64,000 nt of DNA, taken from Cristatella mucedo (taxonomy: Eukaryota > Bryozoa > Phylactolaemata > Cristatellidae). Below are positions 11,274 through 22,544 of the stretch, one piece after another. Within the stretch, counting starts at the first letter, position 1. Each line of letters starts with the position of its first letter. The DNA lies in the NCBI GenBank assembly GCA_009760855.2, contig WPIO01000121.1, positions 1 through 64,000 of the forward strand. Direction: 5' to 3'. The translations under genes and the position numbers were made by a program. Below the pieces are notes generated by a model that saw only the letters and a program-made list of their open reading frames with translations, was not told where the DNA came from and ran no database searches.

Positions 11274-13060
11274 AAGTACAACGCTTTCCAGGCGTCGTCA
11301 CTCACACCACCGCGACGAAGCCGAATGTTACACCACTGACCACGACTCAGTCAAAAACGACTTAGCCAACAATGACTCAGCTGGCTACGACTCAGGCGAC
11401 CCCGACACAGCCGACCACGACACAGCCGACAATAGCTCAGCCCACCCCTACCCAGCCAACCCCTACACAACAAACCATAACTCAACCGACAGCGACTCAG
11501 CTGACCACGACACAGCCGATAACAAATCAGCCGATCACGACAATGCCAACCACGACACAGCAAATCAGTACACAGCCGACAACAACTCAACCGACCGCGT
11601 CTCAGCCTACCACGACTCAGTTGACAACCACTCAGCCGATAACGATACAGACCATCACGACTGATCCGACCAGGACGAAGTGGACAGCGACCACGACTCA
11701 GCTGACTGCGATTCGGCAAACCACGACTCAGCCGACCACCACTCAGGAAACCACGACTCAACCGACCTCTATGCTCATGACCACGACTCAGCTAACGACA
11801 ACTGAGCCGACCTCGATACAGCAGAACCCGACTCAGCCAACAACGGCTGACCTGACAACGGCTCTGCTGACAACGACTCAGCTGACCACGACATGGCCGA
11901 CAACGAGTCAGCCAACAGTGACTAAATCAACCACGGCTCAGCCAACTACGACTCAGCCAACCACGACTCAGCCGACCACGACACAGCTGATCACGACTCC
12001 GCCGACTACGACTCATCTGAATACGACACAGCAGACCACGACACAGCAGACCACGACTCAGTCGACCATCATGCCGCAAACAATGACTCAGCCGATCTCT
12101 ATTCACCTGACCACGACTCAGCTAACAACGACTGAGTCGACCACGATACAGCAGACCTCTATGCAGCCGACCACGACTCAGCCGACAACGACTCTGCCGA
12201 CAACTAATGAGCTGACCACGACATGGCCGACCACGAATCAGCCAACAACGACTAAGACAACCACCGCTCAGCCAAATACGACTCAAGCAACTACAACTCA
12301 GCCGACCACTACTCAACCGACCACGACTCAGCTGACCACGACTCAGCCGACCACGACTCAGCTGTCCACGACACAGCAAACCACGACACAGCAAAAAACA
12401 ACTCAGCCGACCTCTACTCACCTGACTACGACTCAGCCAACAACGACTGAGCCGACCACGACACAGCGGACCACGACTCAGCTGACAACAACTGACACGA
12501 CAATGGCTATGCCGACAACTACTCAGCCGACCGCGACGTGGCCGACCTGGAGTCAGTCAACAGCGAATAAGACAACCACGGCTCAGCCAACAACGAATCA
12601 GCCGATCTCGACTCAGCTGACCACGACACAGCAGATCACGACTCAGCCGACCTCTACTAACCTGACCACGACTCAGCTAACAACGACTCAGCCCACCACG
12701 ATACAGCAAACCACATTTCAGCAGACCAAGATTCAGCAGACAACGCAGCAGCCGAGCATGATTCAGCTAACCATGATATGGCCCACCACGAGTCAGCCAA
12801 CGACGACTAAGATAACACCAGCTCAACCGACCACGACTCAGCTGACCAGGACACAGCAGATCTCGACTCAGCCGACCACCACACAGCTAACCACGAGTCA
12901 GCCGACCTCTACTCACCTGACCACGACTCAGCTAACAATGAATCAGTCAACCACGATGAAGCAGTCCCTGATTCAGCCGACCACGACTCAGCCGACAATG
13001 ACTCTGCCAACAACGACTCAGCTCTCCACGACAAGGCCAACCACGAGTCTGCAGGGCTCA
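11274..13060 (+). CDS. Thr/Gln/Pro-rich mucin-like exon (tandem 15-bp repeats), probably one exon of a secreted protein
   Basis: About 115 repeats of a 15-base unit close to ACGACTCAGCCGACC encode TTQPT-type pentapeptides, an ideal substrate for dense O-glycosylation. A TTTCAG acceptor at 11,268-11,273 would open the exon with two bases of a split codon, the same phase-1 entry as every lectin exon here. The frame then reads VQRFPGVV...TKPNVTP and enters the repeat. One in-frame TAG (11,363-11,365) interrupts it near the start, in a position where CAG is expected, after which the frame stays open for more than 1.6 kb and runs into the next minisatellite. The long open repeat frame is partly a property of the unit itself (15 is a multiple of 3), so openness alone does not prove expression. 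No matching donor was identified at the 3' side. By analogy with the 50.1-kb copy, it would be a stalk between PAN and FTP modules. Confidence 0.5.
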
Positions 13061-13840
13061 TGCTCTCACGACTCTGTGGTTGCTGACTCTGCTGCTGCTG
13101 CCTCTGCGGTTTCTGGCTCTGCTGATGCTAGCTCTGCTGCTGCTGACTATGACTTAGCTGTTGCTGACTCTGTTGTTGCTGGCTGTGCTGTTGCTGGCTC
13201 TGCTAGGTATAGCTCTGCTGTTGCTAGCTCTGCTGCTGCTGACTCTGCGGTTGCTGGCTCTGCTCTTGCTGACACTGCTGATGCTGGCTCTGTTGTTGGT
13301 GACTCTGCTGCTGCTGCTGAATCTGCTGTTGCTGACTCTGCTGTTGCTGAATCTGCTGTTGCTGTGTCTACTGCTGCTGACTCTGCTGCTTCTGACTCTG
13401 CTGTTCCTGGCTGTGCTGTTGCTGGCTCTGATGGGTATGGCTCTGGTGCTGCTCACTCTGCTGTTGCTGGCTCTGTTGTTGGTGACTCTGCTGCTGCTGA
13501 CTCTGTTGTTGCTGCTGACTCTGCTGTTGCTGACTCTGCTGTTACTGGGTCTGCTAGGTATGGCTCTGCTGCTGCTGACTCTGCTGTTGCTGGCGCTGTT
13601 GTTGGTGACTCTGCTGCTGCTGACTCTGCTGTTGCTGCTGACTCTGCTTTTGCTAAATCTGCTGTTGCTGGGTCTGCTAGGTACGGTTCTGCTGATGCTA
13701 GCTCAGCTGCTGCTGATTCTGCTGTTTGCTGACTCTGCTGTTGCTGGCTGTGCTGTTGCTGGGTCTGCTGGGTATGGCTCTGCTGTGGATCGCTCTGCTG
13801 GGGATCGCTCAGCTGGGGCTGCCTAAGCTCCCGACTGATG
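13061..13840. repeat. Second 15-bp minisatellite (GCTGTTGCTGACTCT-type)
   Basis: Starts abruptly where the mucin array ends. Plus-strand frames give SAVAD- or LLLAL-like low-complexity peptides; the minus strand gives Q- or S/R-rich ones. The minus-strand unit (GAGTCAGCAACAGC core) resembles the mucin unit (GACTCAGCCGACCA), so this may be an inverted, diverged arm of the same array. Not accepted as a coding gene. Confidence 0.65.
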
Positions 13841-14160
13841 TAGCTGGGCCACAACCTGCTTCTTAAAGCCCGGCATGCCTGTCCTCAAGCCTGGCTTTGC
13901 ATGGCAAAGCTAGATCTTTACATCGCCGACAAAACTGCTCCCACTTATCTCAGCTCAATGCCGGCAGTACAAGGATTTGAGCAAGACTGCTGAGTCATCG
14001 TCTGCCCCCACCAGTCGTCAGCCTGCGGCTGCTGAGACGAGCCGGCATGGGCCTGTGCCCAGTGCTTTCAGGCTGAAAGAGTCAAGCTCCCCCACATCGT
14101 GTAAAACCGTAAAAATTTAAGGAAACCAACTTTCGCGACGCTGAGTCAATCGCTGGACAT
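13841..14160. other. Unassigned region after the minisatellites
   Basis: GC-moderate DNA with no recognised exon or element. Confidence 0.35.
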
Positions 14161-15800
14161 GATATGAGGAGGATTAAAATAGCCAACCTTTGGAAAGCTC
14201 GCTCTGATCGGCTTGATTTCACCACACCGGAATGTGCAGAAAAAGTACTTGATCATACTCAAGAAGATGTCGAGCAGTTGCATCTGGTGTTTAAAAATTC
14301 GTTGGGGCGATCGAATTCATCGGCCCAGAGTCCATGCATACAGTAAAATTAATTCTAATTGTATACATGAGTGTTTAATTGACTCTAATAACTGAGCATA
14401 TGCTGTGTAATTTCTACTGTTGTGATCAACTATAATTAAATGCATTTAAAAAACCACGCTAATCTGAAACACTAAAGTGTGAACACGAAGTGTCGAGAGA
14501 CGACTGTATATCTATACTGTGGTTTCGATCTCAATTCTCCTAACTTTATCGCTCACATTATTTGGATATCGAAAAGCTGCTGAAGTTTTTATGTGATCTA
14601 AATGCTTAACATTGTCCCCTGGTTCTCAATGGCTGTAACTCTATTATTGCTTCCTCCATAAATGTATTAGAACGAGCCTGAATAATTCTCGAGCTACGAG
14701 GAATTTTTTAGATCTTTGCCCGTCTCCAACCAGATATCCTCTTAGGTACAGAAGAGTTCATAAATAAATTAAACTCATTAACTAATGTACTTTCATGCTG
14801 AGTAATTTTGATGTCAGAAGCTAAAAAAAAACAAAAGTTTCGTGGCACATTACAAGAGTAAGATATCACTTTTACAGGGATATAAATCTTGACCCCAACT
14901 AACGTAGAGAGGACCTGTCTTCCGAATCCACAACTGAATTTTTAACCTGAATTAAATCCACTTTCAGTTTGCCATGTACACATTACAGACTAAATACGAC
15001 GCTCAAGCGTTGCGTTTGAAATGCTCACCATAATGCATGTGAGCTTGACACGTGCACCCTACCCATTGGCACAACAGTAGTAATTCAACGTTTGCCGATG
15101 CGTGAATAAATCTCTCACAAGCTGAGATGCATCATTTCAGTCGAGGGTTTGTTCAAAGTTTGGACTTCAATTGCAGCGTCGAGACTTATTTGCTCTGAAA
15201 ATTAGTTGCATTGGTACTAATTGAACGGAAAACTAAAGGCATTAAGATAATCAATAAGTGCAGGCAATTAGAGTAAAGTCTGAGCGTTCTTTAATCGATA
15301 CGTCTGATTGAGTGTGTTGAAGGCCGAACATTTTTGGACGTTTCTTATCCATGACATTTGCTTTCCTAATAAAATAGTCTTAAAGACGTCCATTCCTGGC
15401 CTTACTCAGCTATGCTTCTCGCTTTGCACGAGTTTTAGCCACGCTCTAAACGATCTAAAAAAGTTCTCATTCCTAGCATATTCAAAGTCATTATGGTTTT
15501 GTCGTGATTGCACATGAAAATGCATTACATCTTTAATGTAGGTGGGAAGTCTTTCAAACGACCTCTCAACTCATTCGGATATCATCTTGCTATCTGTATT
15601 CGAGTCAGAAAAAGTCGTTCATAACATCTTTGCACTAACGATTTTTATCTAAAGAATCTACCGAAAAAGTGTTCACTCGTTTGCACGTACTTATCTGCGA
15701 AACTAAAATATGCATCACTAAATATCTGAAAGGAATGCGACAACTCATCAGAGCTGCTGAACAAGTTGTTGCCACCTTGTACTCTAATCATTACAGGACG
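14161..15800 (+). repeat. Duplicated 5' block A2
   Basis: Second copy of the block described for 2,000-3,720, with the same landmarks (AATAGCCAACCT, TTCTCGAGCTAC, CTCTCACAAGCTGAGATGCA, AATCAATAAGTGCAGGCAAT, CATTCCTAGCATATTC). The octamer core is mutated here (CAGGCAATTAGAG near 15,261). No signal exon recognised. Confidence 0.6.
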
Positions 15801-15839
15801 GTAAAGTAGGCGTTCTATTCTTAGGCTTATGGACCATTG

Positions 15840-16340
15840 TCGAAGCTCTTAGTCAGCTGATCCTACATTGCAGAACTCATTTCCGCAGTTTTCACGCGGC
15901 GACACATACCCTCCTGCAGGTAGTTTTACGTATCCCGTCAAGCCTATCTCAGCTCCTTACCGAATCCACAGTTCTCACTACCTCAATCACTACCTCATGA
16001 CCTCGCTATGCTGCTCACTTTCTATTATTCGCCTGACATTAAGTCTTACTGCTAAAGAATGCATACCGATTATTTCTTAGGCTTCAAGTGCCCTGAAAAA
16101 AACTCAATTGCACCCCACCCTCATATCAGTTTTTGCTAGGTGGCGTTTAAGGCTGAGATAAATGACACTGCCTTAACCTTAACGGCTTTACGCACGGTAA
16201 GGATTTAGAGGCTACCCTTAGAGGCACAACATCGGAGGAAGAGCACGAGCAAAGCTGTGTTTACAATCGATGCGAGTCGTGCTCCCGTTCATGTTCCTGT
16301 ACGTGAAGCTCTGCTTTTTTTAGGTAAAGATGGAGCGAGA
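15840..16340 (+). mobile_element. LINE-beta 3' fragment
   Basis: Decayed coding end and 3' region with CACTACCTCA, ATTAAGTCTTACTGC, GAATGCATACCG and CTTCAAGTGCCCTG, matching the 23.84-24.16 kb copy in order. It occupies the same place relative to blocks A and D as the copy at 3.95-4.29 kb. Confidence 0.55.
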
Positions 16341-16359
16341 ATAATTTACATTACACTTT

Positions 16360-16860
16360 AACACTTTAACCACTTTATCAACACAATCTTCGTATTCAGA
16401 GAAAACAAGTAATGTTAAATTTTTTACCTCGTGTAATTTAAGAGGACAAAAAAATGTAAAAACATTAAAAATATAGACGGCAGTAAGCAAAAATGATGCT
16501 CAACTCATGATACAGCGTTCGATTAATGCTCTCATAATTAAACGGTTATACGGAAACTAATAACAGTATTTAATAAATGATTTACCAGCGTCATATAAAT
16601 CATGAGTTAAGTGTTTATTAGACTAAATATCCTCTTGCAGTTGGCAATAAAGGATTGCCCATAACAGCTATCGAACTCATGACAGCAATCGTGAACCACG
16701 AGCGAACACCTTATATCCTGGGCTCTTATGGCTTCGCAATAATACCTGCTTCTTGCAAAAATGGATGCAAAATGCAAATTTCATTATGGATATATAGGTT
16801 TGTTTAACATTAAAGGTTGGGCTCGTTTTTTGTATGAGAATAGCTCCAACAAAAACGTTA
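16360..16860. repeat. Segmental-duplication block D, copy 3, with SINE-2 remnant
   Basis: Piecewise match to 1-500. A SINE-2 remnant lies at 16,635-16,760 (minus strand), with GGCAATAAAGGATTGCC and ATCGAACTCATGAC still recognisable. Confidence 0.55.
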
Positions 16861-17830
16861 GAATATTGCTGCAATCAAAGCAACGAGGAAAGTGCACAAA
16901 TCGGTTTTCACTTCTATGCTGATGACACTAAGTTATACCTAGGCTTCGATATCTTTTCAACATCCACAACGTCGATATATCTCAGCTTCTTTGCTACGCG
17001 TTTTGATTGCATCAGCACATGACTGGCAACGACTATTCGTTTGCTGAATGGTGACGAATCCGCTAAACAACTTTTGAGAGAACCAAGTGTGATTCATAAA
17101 TTGGAAAACCTTAAGCTTGACGTCGGCTCTGCCAGCATATCTACTGTTTAATCCGCACAAAATGTAGGTGTAATCTTTTCAAGGGACCTTTCATTTGTCG
17201 AACAAATCCACTCCACTGGCCTATGTTCAGCTACATTTCCCTTTGCAGCAAATGTAAAGCCCCTAGAAAGAGATTGCGTTCTCTGAGGGCGCTTTATCAT
17301 GTGCATTAATAATATTGTTGTTATTACATAATATTGCTAAAATACAGGCTTGCTTAAGCAGGAATCTACATCCTAATTGGACTACGCTTTTGTAGCTTAT
17401 CATCGCGAGCTGTGTAAGTACTGTCGCTCACTTACCGGCCGGTGCAATCAGTCGTTGGAGCTGTGTAAGTACTGTCGCTCACTTACCGGCCGGTGCAATC
17501 AGTCGTTAGAGCTGTGTAAGTACTGTCGCTCACTTACCGGCCGGTGCAATCAGTCGTTAGCAGTGAGGTGAAAACTCTACATCTAGGCTTGACTTTCTTG
17601 AGCTTTGCAGTTGTTCCAGCGACCCTCTTCTCGGTGACCAGCACTTACTTTCAGTCGAACAGCTCATCGGCTTCAAGGTTCTGTCACTTCCCGTTCGGTA
17701 CATTCAATCTTTGGAAACAGCCCTGCTGTAGCAATCTTCTCCCTACCATACGAGGCCTCGTACCAGCCACTTTTTTTTAATCTAATCACTTTTTTATATT
17801 ATACGGGAATCTTTAATCTTTCGAGATCCT
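16860..17830 (+). mobile_element. LINE-alpha fragment containing a 51-bp triplication
   Basis: Contains YADDTKLYLGFDI (an intact YADD palm motif in a short open stretch near 16,912-16,950), a KLENLKLDVGSASIS segment, the family 3' end at 17,240-17,325, and a second tract from about 17,345 corresponding to the NSLL...AARL region. Stops and frameshifts make it dead. It is paralogous to 540-1,490. Confidence 0.7.
17408..17560. repeat. Three exact-length 51-bp tandem repeats
   Basis: Units at 17,408-17,458, 17,459-17,509 and 17,510-17,560 differ at one or two bases only. A single unit is present at the corresponding place in the 540-1,490 LINE copy, so the triplication occurred after the segmental duplication. 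It encodes a 17-residue period (ELCKYCRSLTGRCNQSL) in one frame, but this frame is not that of the LINE protein. Confidence 0.9.
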
Positions 17831-17987
17831 GCCAGGTGTTGTTTCCTACGTCGAATGCTCGCAGCACTTGAGAATTTCTGATCAAGTCGGCCGAGGTGGA
17901 ATCGGCCGCCGATTGGGGTCTATCGGCGCTGCTCTCCCAGCGATTTTCTGCCGGCTGCTCGATGCTCTAACTCAAAGTGATTGGTAG

Positions 17988-18257
17988 AGGCGCCGCTCGA
18001 GCTCTGCTTCTCGACGACGACTCAGCTGACGACTACTCAGCCGATATAGACTCAGTCGACCACAACCCAGCCGACCACGACCCACCCATCAACCTCTCAG
18101 CCGACGACGACCCAGCCGACAACGAATATGCCGATCACGACTCAGACGACGACGACCCAGCTGATAAAGCCTACTTCGACTACCGAAACCACCATCGCCT
18201 GCAAGGATCAGGGTTTCTTCGGAAAGCAGCAATGCAGCAATGCTTGCAGTGGTAGAA
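17988..18257 (+). pseudogene. Mucin-like exon with Cys-rich tail, one internal stop
   Basis: After a GGTAG acceptor the frame reads APLELCFS, then Thr/Gln/Pro repeats (TTTQPT-like), then TTETTIACKDQG and a Cys-containing tail (QQCSNACSGR), ending at a perfect GTGAGT donor (18,258). Both borders are phase 1 and the length (270) is a multiple of three, as for the other exons of this family. A TAG at 18,047-18,049 replaces an expected CAG. It probably belongs to a dead gene copy, or to a gene translated differently in another haplotype. Confidence 0.5.
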
Positions 18258-19480
18258 GTGAGTAAAAGTGGCAATCATCCGTAAAATATTAGGGCTGGAA
18301 CGCCTACCCTTTAAAAATTGGCAGGCCTAACACGGTCTAGTAACGGCAGCGGAAATGAAGATCTATTCGGCTTCTCAACCATTGCTGTTGTAGCTGACTG
18401 TCAATGCAGGATCGCTCGATTTGCATGAGCCTAGCAGCGAGTCGGGTTTCGGTCGAACGTATCTTTGAATCTAATGCTTAAAGAGGAACAAGCCGTGCGG
18501 GAAAACAAGAGCTATGATCTCTATGAAATCTGAATTTACAGTGTATATTAATTTATCCCAAAAATGTTCCTGTTTTCGGCTTATCACAATCACATAATTC
18601 AATTTTTTGAAGGTCACTCGTCTCAATTGATTTATATCTAGTTTCTCGCATTTGACGGCAAATTTAGTGGGCTTGAAGTCTGCAGCATAGATAAAGTGCC
18701 AGGATAGAGATTAAGCGCTACCGGGCATTAAGCACTTGTTATTTACTAGCTTTTCTTATTTCTCATTCATCTGAGTAAAGCGTTGTTCTCTTGATTCGCA
18801 GTGCTATTATAATTAAACGCCAGCTTTTTCATGAATTAAAGGTAGTCTGTTTTCATGTGAGAAAGGTAGTAAGGTGAAATATATATATATATATATTACG
18901 AGTGTGGCCAAGTCGATCGTCATTTGACCTGAAGGTTACTGTGGAAACAGCTACGGTGGCAGCATGCATTCCTCATTTAAGTGCATTGTGGGATTTGGCG
19001 GCTTTCGTCCACAAATGCAATCGTCCCTTTTTTTGCTGCAGGCTGTGGGATGTCAGAAATCGTATCTTTAAGTAAGTATTAAAAAGAACTCGGCGGCTTT
19101 AGATGTTCAACGAAGGAGGTATTATTATTCAAAGCAAGCAGCGTTTTGCAGTACGTAGCGAAGAAGATTAACCAACATTAAGTTTACTTGAAGTAGACCT
19201 TCGGCGACGAATTGAAATGCAACGTGTAACTAGTCCCGTGACTACTTCAGTCAAAAGTTGGCTCTACACCCTGCACCATGAAATAGTTTGCCTCTCTCGG
19301 TTTAAACAATACGGCAAAGATGGGACAGCTATCTTCAAGCCAACTTCCACCTTACACATTTGACTGCAAAGGTCAAAACCTCCGCTCCCACATGTGTAGG
19401 TAGTTTCGGCTAAAACAGCCCGAGTGAGCCCCGATTCCACATTTTGCCAGAAACCAGAGTAAATAAGACAATTCGCCCGA
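18258..19480. other. Unassigned region with a TA microsatellite
   Basis: A (TA)n run at about 18,880-18,897. A segment near 19,380-19,500 (AAACCAGAGTAAATAAGACAATTCGC) resembles part of block E. No exon recognised. Confidence 0.4.
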
Positions 19481-19489
19481 GAAAAGAAG

Positions 19490-19690
19490 TACTCAGTGGG
19501 ACTCCAGAATATTGACGTGAATTGACAAAGATCATCTGAGGTACCTCTGAAATAAGCATACCTCAGGGCTCCGTGCTAGGTTTGTATTTGTATTTATATA
19601 TTTATATTTATATATAGGCTCCGTGCTAGGTCTGGTCCTTTTCACGAGCCATGCAAGGGCTGGAGTTCATGGTCGGCTTTAGAATTTTGC
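19490..19690 (+). mobile_element. LINE reverse transcriptase fragment with internal 50-bp duplication
   Basis: The motif IPQGSVLGL (RT palm region PQGSVLGP) is readable at about 19,555-19,590. GGCTCCGTGCTAGGT occurs twice (19,567-19,581 and 19,617-19,631) around AT-rich filler, so the RT motif has been partly duplicated. Dead fragment. Confidence 0.6.
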
Positions 19691-19879
19691 ACTGCATCCG
19701 TTAATCAGCCGACAGCCATTCTAGCTGATTTAGCGAAGGAAAGGTATGTTCAAATATGCGGAACTTTCAAACTAGAATCGAAGCCATATGAATCGACAAC
19801 TGCAGCTCCCTAGTGACTTTTTCGTTAGGCCACACTAACGGGAATTACAAGGATCTAGCTAAGACTAATCTGAGGGGGA

Positions 19880-20140
19880 TGTCATATTTTTTTCGATCCA
19901 GCTTGGAAGACAGTTCCTGATCTTAGATAAGGGTCGGACGTGATGACGAGCTGTGGAGGCAGTCTTCTATTAAAGGCTTTCTAAATATAGGCCGTTGTCC
20001 AAGACGGCAACAAAACTTGGAGCATGCAGTGACGGTTGCACAACATTGCCTATTAGAGGTGCAAAGCATTCTAGTCCGACCACATGCTAGGTCGTCCCAT
20101 GAGCAGCAGCTTAGTGTCTAATAATTTAGATAGGGGCTGA
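19880..20140 (-). mobile_element. LINE-beta fragment
   Basis: Minus-strand match to 27,290-27,370: GCAAAGC(A/C)TTCTA, GAGCAGCAG, and surrounding bases. Frames are broken. Confidence 0.45.
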
Positions 20141-20229
20141 TCATCCGCGAGAGAAAGTGAGTAGGCATCGCCTAACTTAACGGCCTTCAACCAAGATTTG
20201 TTATATAACGATCCAGTTTTCCAAACGCA

Positions 20230-21110
20230 TCTCAGCACATATCCGTGTGAGATTGACGGTCGAGTCCTCAACTACCGACTCAAGAAGATGGAACGCCCGA
20301 CTTCTGAATCAGTAACGTCACCAGCTAAATGAAGCCGCTTCGAGGTTGCTGATAACGATGTTATGACTGACTGCAAAGCACATGTAATGCACATGAATCG
20401 CTCACCCTAACGCTTGTGAGCTAGCCAGGTGCAAACTGCATGTTAGCGAAAACATCATCATACATGGCTGTCATTAGCAGTTTCTAGATTTATTTACTTG
20501 GAAAATAAGTGGCATTGCTACTGATTTAAAGCGAAGCGTAAGCAATTATGTTAATCAATAAGTACATGCAAATATAGCAACGTCACACTATTAGGTTAAT
20601 CGATCGGAATAAGTAAGGGGTTTGGAAAGCACAACTTACTTCCACAATTCATACTAGCTACATTTACTCTGCTTATTCCACACTAATTAATTCCGTCAAT
20701 TCCTGGCTTTTACAGTCAGGCTTCTTGTGCTGCTTGAGCTGTATGTCTCTTACCGTCTTCCCCCTGCCTACGACATGCAGCACCCTATAGGCTCTACAAA
20801 AAGTTCTTATTCGCCGTTGGCCACTACACGCATGTGGAAAGCTAACGGCCAGGTAATTTTTATGTAGAAAGTTCTCATTCCTAGCATGTTCGTAGTCTTT
20901 ATGGTTTGGTCTGGTTTACAGATGTAAATTTTCTGCCGTAAATAGCCAGTTTAGGTGGGACGCTTGTCAAGCGATCTCTCAACAGATTTGGATATGGGCT
21001 TGCTAGGTGTGTTAGAGTCCGCCAAATGGATTCATGCAATCTTTATCGCCTATATTTGGTCTTTGAAATTTGTAAAGAAAATCTGACCTCGTTTGGCTAC
21101 AGAATTGATA
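20230..21110 (+). repeat. Duplicated 5' block A3
   Basis: Third A-type copy, with GAGTCCTCAACT, TGTGAGCTAGCCAGGTGCA, the conserved AATCAATAAG motif (near 20,554) with a perfect ATGCAAAT at 20,566-20,573, CATTCCTAGCATGTTCG, and CTCAACAGATTTGGATATG. Confidence 0.6.
20566..20573 (+). promoter_or_regulatory. POU octamer in block A3
   Basis: Perfect ATGCAAAT followed by ATAG, in the motif shared by all seven 5' blocks. Confidence 0.3.
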
Positions 21111-21419
21111 GCATAGAAACTGAAACGTGGGTAATTATGTCTTCGGTAAAGGGGTTACTGTTCGGCTGGCTATAGAGAATCGGCAACTGCCGAGTTCAAA
21201 ATCACGATCTTGTGAAAGGTGAGAGCTTGACCTCATGGGCTATCACGATCAGATTATAATCACTGCTGCTTCCATTATTGGATGCAGCCTGAAAATTATA
21301 CGATAGCTAAGTTGCTCAGTTGAAAACTAAATCTCATGCTCCTTTGTTAAATAGCATTACCCCTAATGAACCGACCGAATCGTCTTGTTACGTAATGTAT
21401 CTCCGTCAGTAACTCCAAA

Positions 21420-21800
21420 AAGTCATAAAGACCAGGTGGGTGTTACGCAGGAGAGTTTTGTATAGTGCACTCACAGCCTAAGCGGCTTTTGGTAGGTATT
21501 CGGTAGCCAACAGACTTCGTCTCACGCACCAAAGAGAAAGTGGGAAGCATAGCAGAGTCAGAAGAGCAGTTGAGGTAGTGAGTAGCATGGAAGTAGCAGC
21601 TCAGGACTGCTGTAAAGGATTTGTCATAGTGGGCAGTAGTAGAGCAGTTGTCGATGCGTAAGAATTGTGGAAGCGAGTTCCACAGTATAAGGCCTGCAGA
21701 GCTAAAGCTTCTGTCGCCAACGGTCTTTAAGTGGATGAATGGAACAGAACATTGATTGTCCACACGGGACCTGAGGGCACCAACCGGCTGAAACTGGTGC
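21420..21800 (-). mobile_element. LINE-beta C-terminal fragment with open frame
   Basis: The minus-strand frame at 21,443-21,763 reads LKTVGDRSFSSAGLILWNSLP, typical of the C-terminus of L2/CR1-type reverse transcriptases, and ends SVGYRIPTKSRLGCE... The 106-codon frame is the best-preserved end of this family, but the RT domain is missing upstream. Confidence 0.7.
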
Positions 21801-21839
21801 GGCAGTTCAGCTAGGTCTTGTTATCTAGGCAACAAGCAA

Positions 21840-22160
21840 GAGGTTTGTCCTTGGCCAAACAAATTTCAACTAGGCAGGCGAATGAAGCGGATGACTGAGC
21901 CCAGTGAGTGCCGATTCCTTGCCAGACCACAAACCGGAATAGATGAGTCAATCGACATAAGAATAAAGATCAAACGACGGTCATTGGCATGCTCAATATT
22001 AAATCTGCAATACAGCTGACAGTGCAGGAATGCTTAAATCCAAATATTGAATTCGGCAGCAAGAGCAGCCAGTTTAGCGACTCTGCCCTGAGTTAGCCAC
22101 TCACTGACTCCGCTCTCGGGCTTCGTAGATTAGCGGATAAAATTGAGCTGTCTTTCAAAG
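21840..22160. repeat. Duplicated block E2
   Basis: Counterpart of 5,440-5,800. It runs into the 5' block B1 of the intact lectin gene. Confidence 0.5.
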
Positions 22161-22468
22161 TTGTGCCGGACGTGCTCGCTAAAGTTTGGCGCAGACGTTG
22201 TAAGAAAGCGTTTGCCGATGCCTCAATAAACCTCTCGCAAGCAGAGGCGCCTAATTGTATGTCAGCGGTTTGACTAATGAGTGTTAGCCCTCGCACTTCC
22301 TAGTACACTTCACTAAGCAAATGAATTGCATTGCTACCAATTGAACGGGAAACAAAAGTCATCCAACTAAATCAATAAATGCATGCAAACATAGTAAAGG
22401 CTACGCATGCTTTGGTTGGAAGGAGTCCCTGAAGGCGGCAGAAAGCTGGAATTTGGTGCCGGCGAAAC
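22160..22468 (+). promoter_or_regulatory. Putative promoter/5' UTR of the lectin gene (block B1)
   Basis: This segment is shared with six other blocks and here leads within 80 bases into an intact signal-peptide exon. It contains GCCGATGCCTCAATAAACCTCTC, AATCAATAAATGCATG and GCAAACATAG (22,381-22,394), the last being a TATA-like/octamer-like string in the right range upstream of an ATG. The promoter role is inferred from position and repeated conservation. Confidence 0.4.
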
Positions 22469-22544
22469 ATGCAGTTGCGCTCTGGAGCATGGCCACAGCG
22501 AGCTGGATGCTTGCTAGCTCTTTTTGTCACATCATTTGCATCAG
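22469..22544 (+). CDS. Exon 1: signal peptide
   Basis: ATG opens a 25-codon frame with a basic N-terminus (MQLRSGAWPQRAG) and a hydrophobic core (CLLALFVTSFAS), a good signal peptide. It ends at ATCAG/GTAAGAGA, a strong donor, in phase 1. Related sequences at 26,015, 48,974 and about 59,204 have lost the donor or carry an early stop, so this is the only intact copy in the window. Confidence 0.65.

Noticed and set aside
13153-13854. Leu/Ala-rich (LLLALL) and Gln-rich frames on both strands
   Set aside because: Product of the 15-bp minisatellite; all frames of a stop-free 15-mer stay open, and the peptides are not a credible membrane protein.
17408-17560. CRISPR-like repeat array
   Set aside because: Three adjoining 51-bp units without spacers in animal DNA; a simple tandem repeat in a LINE.
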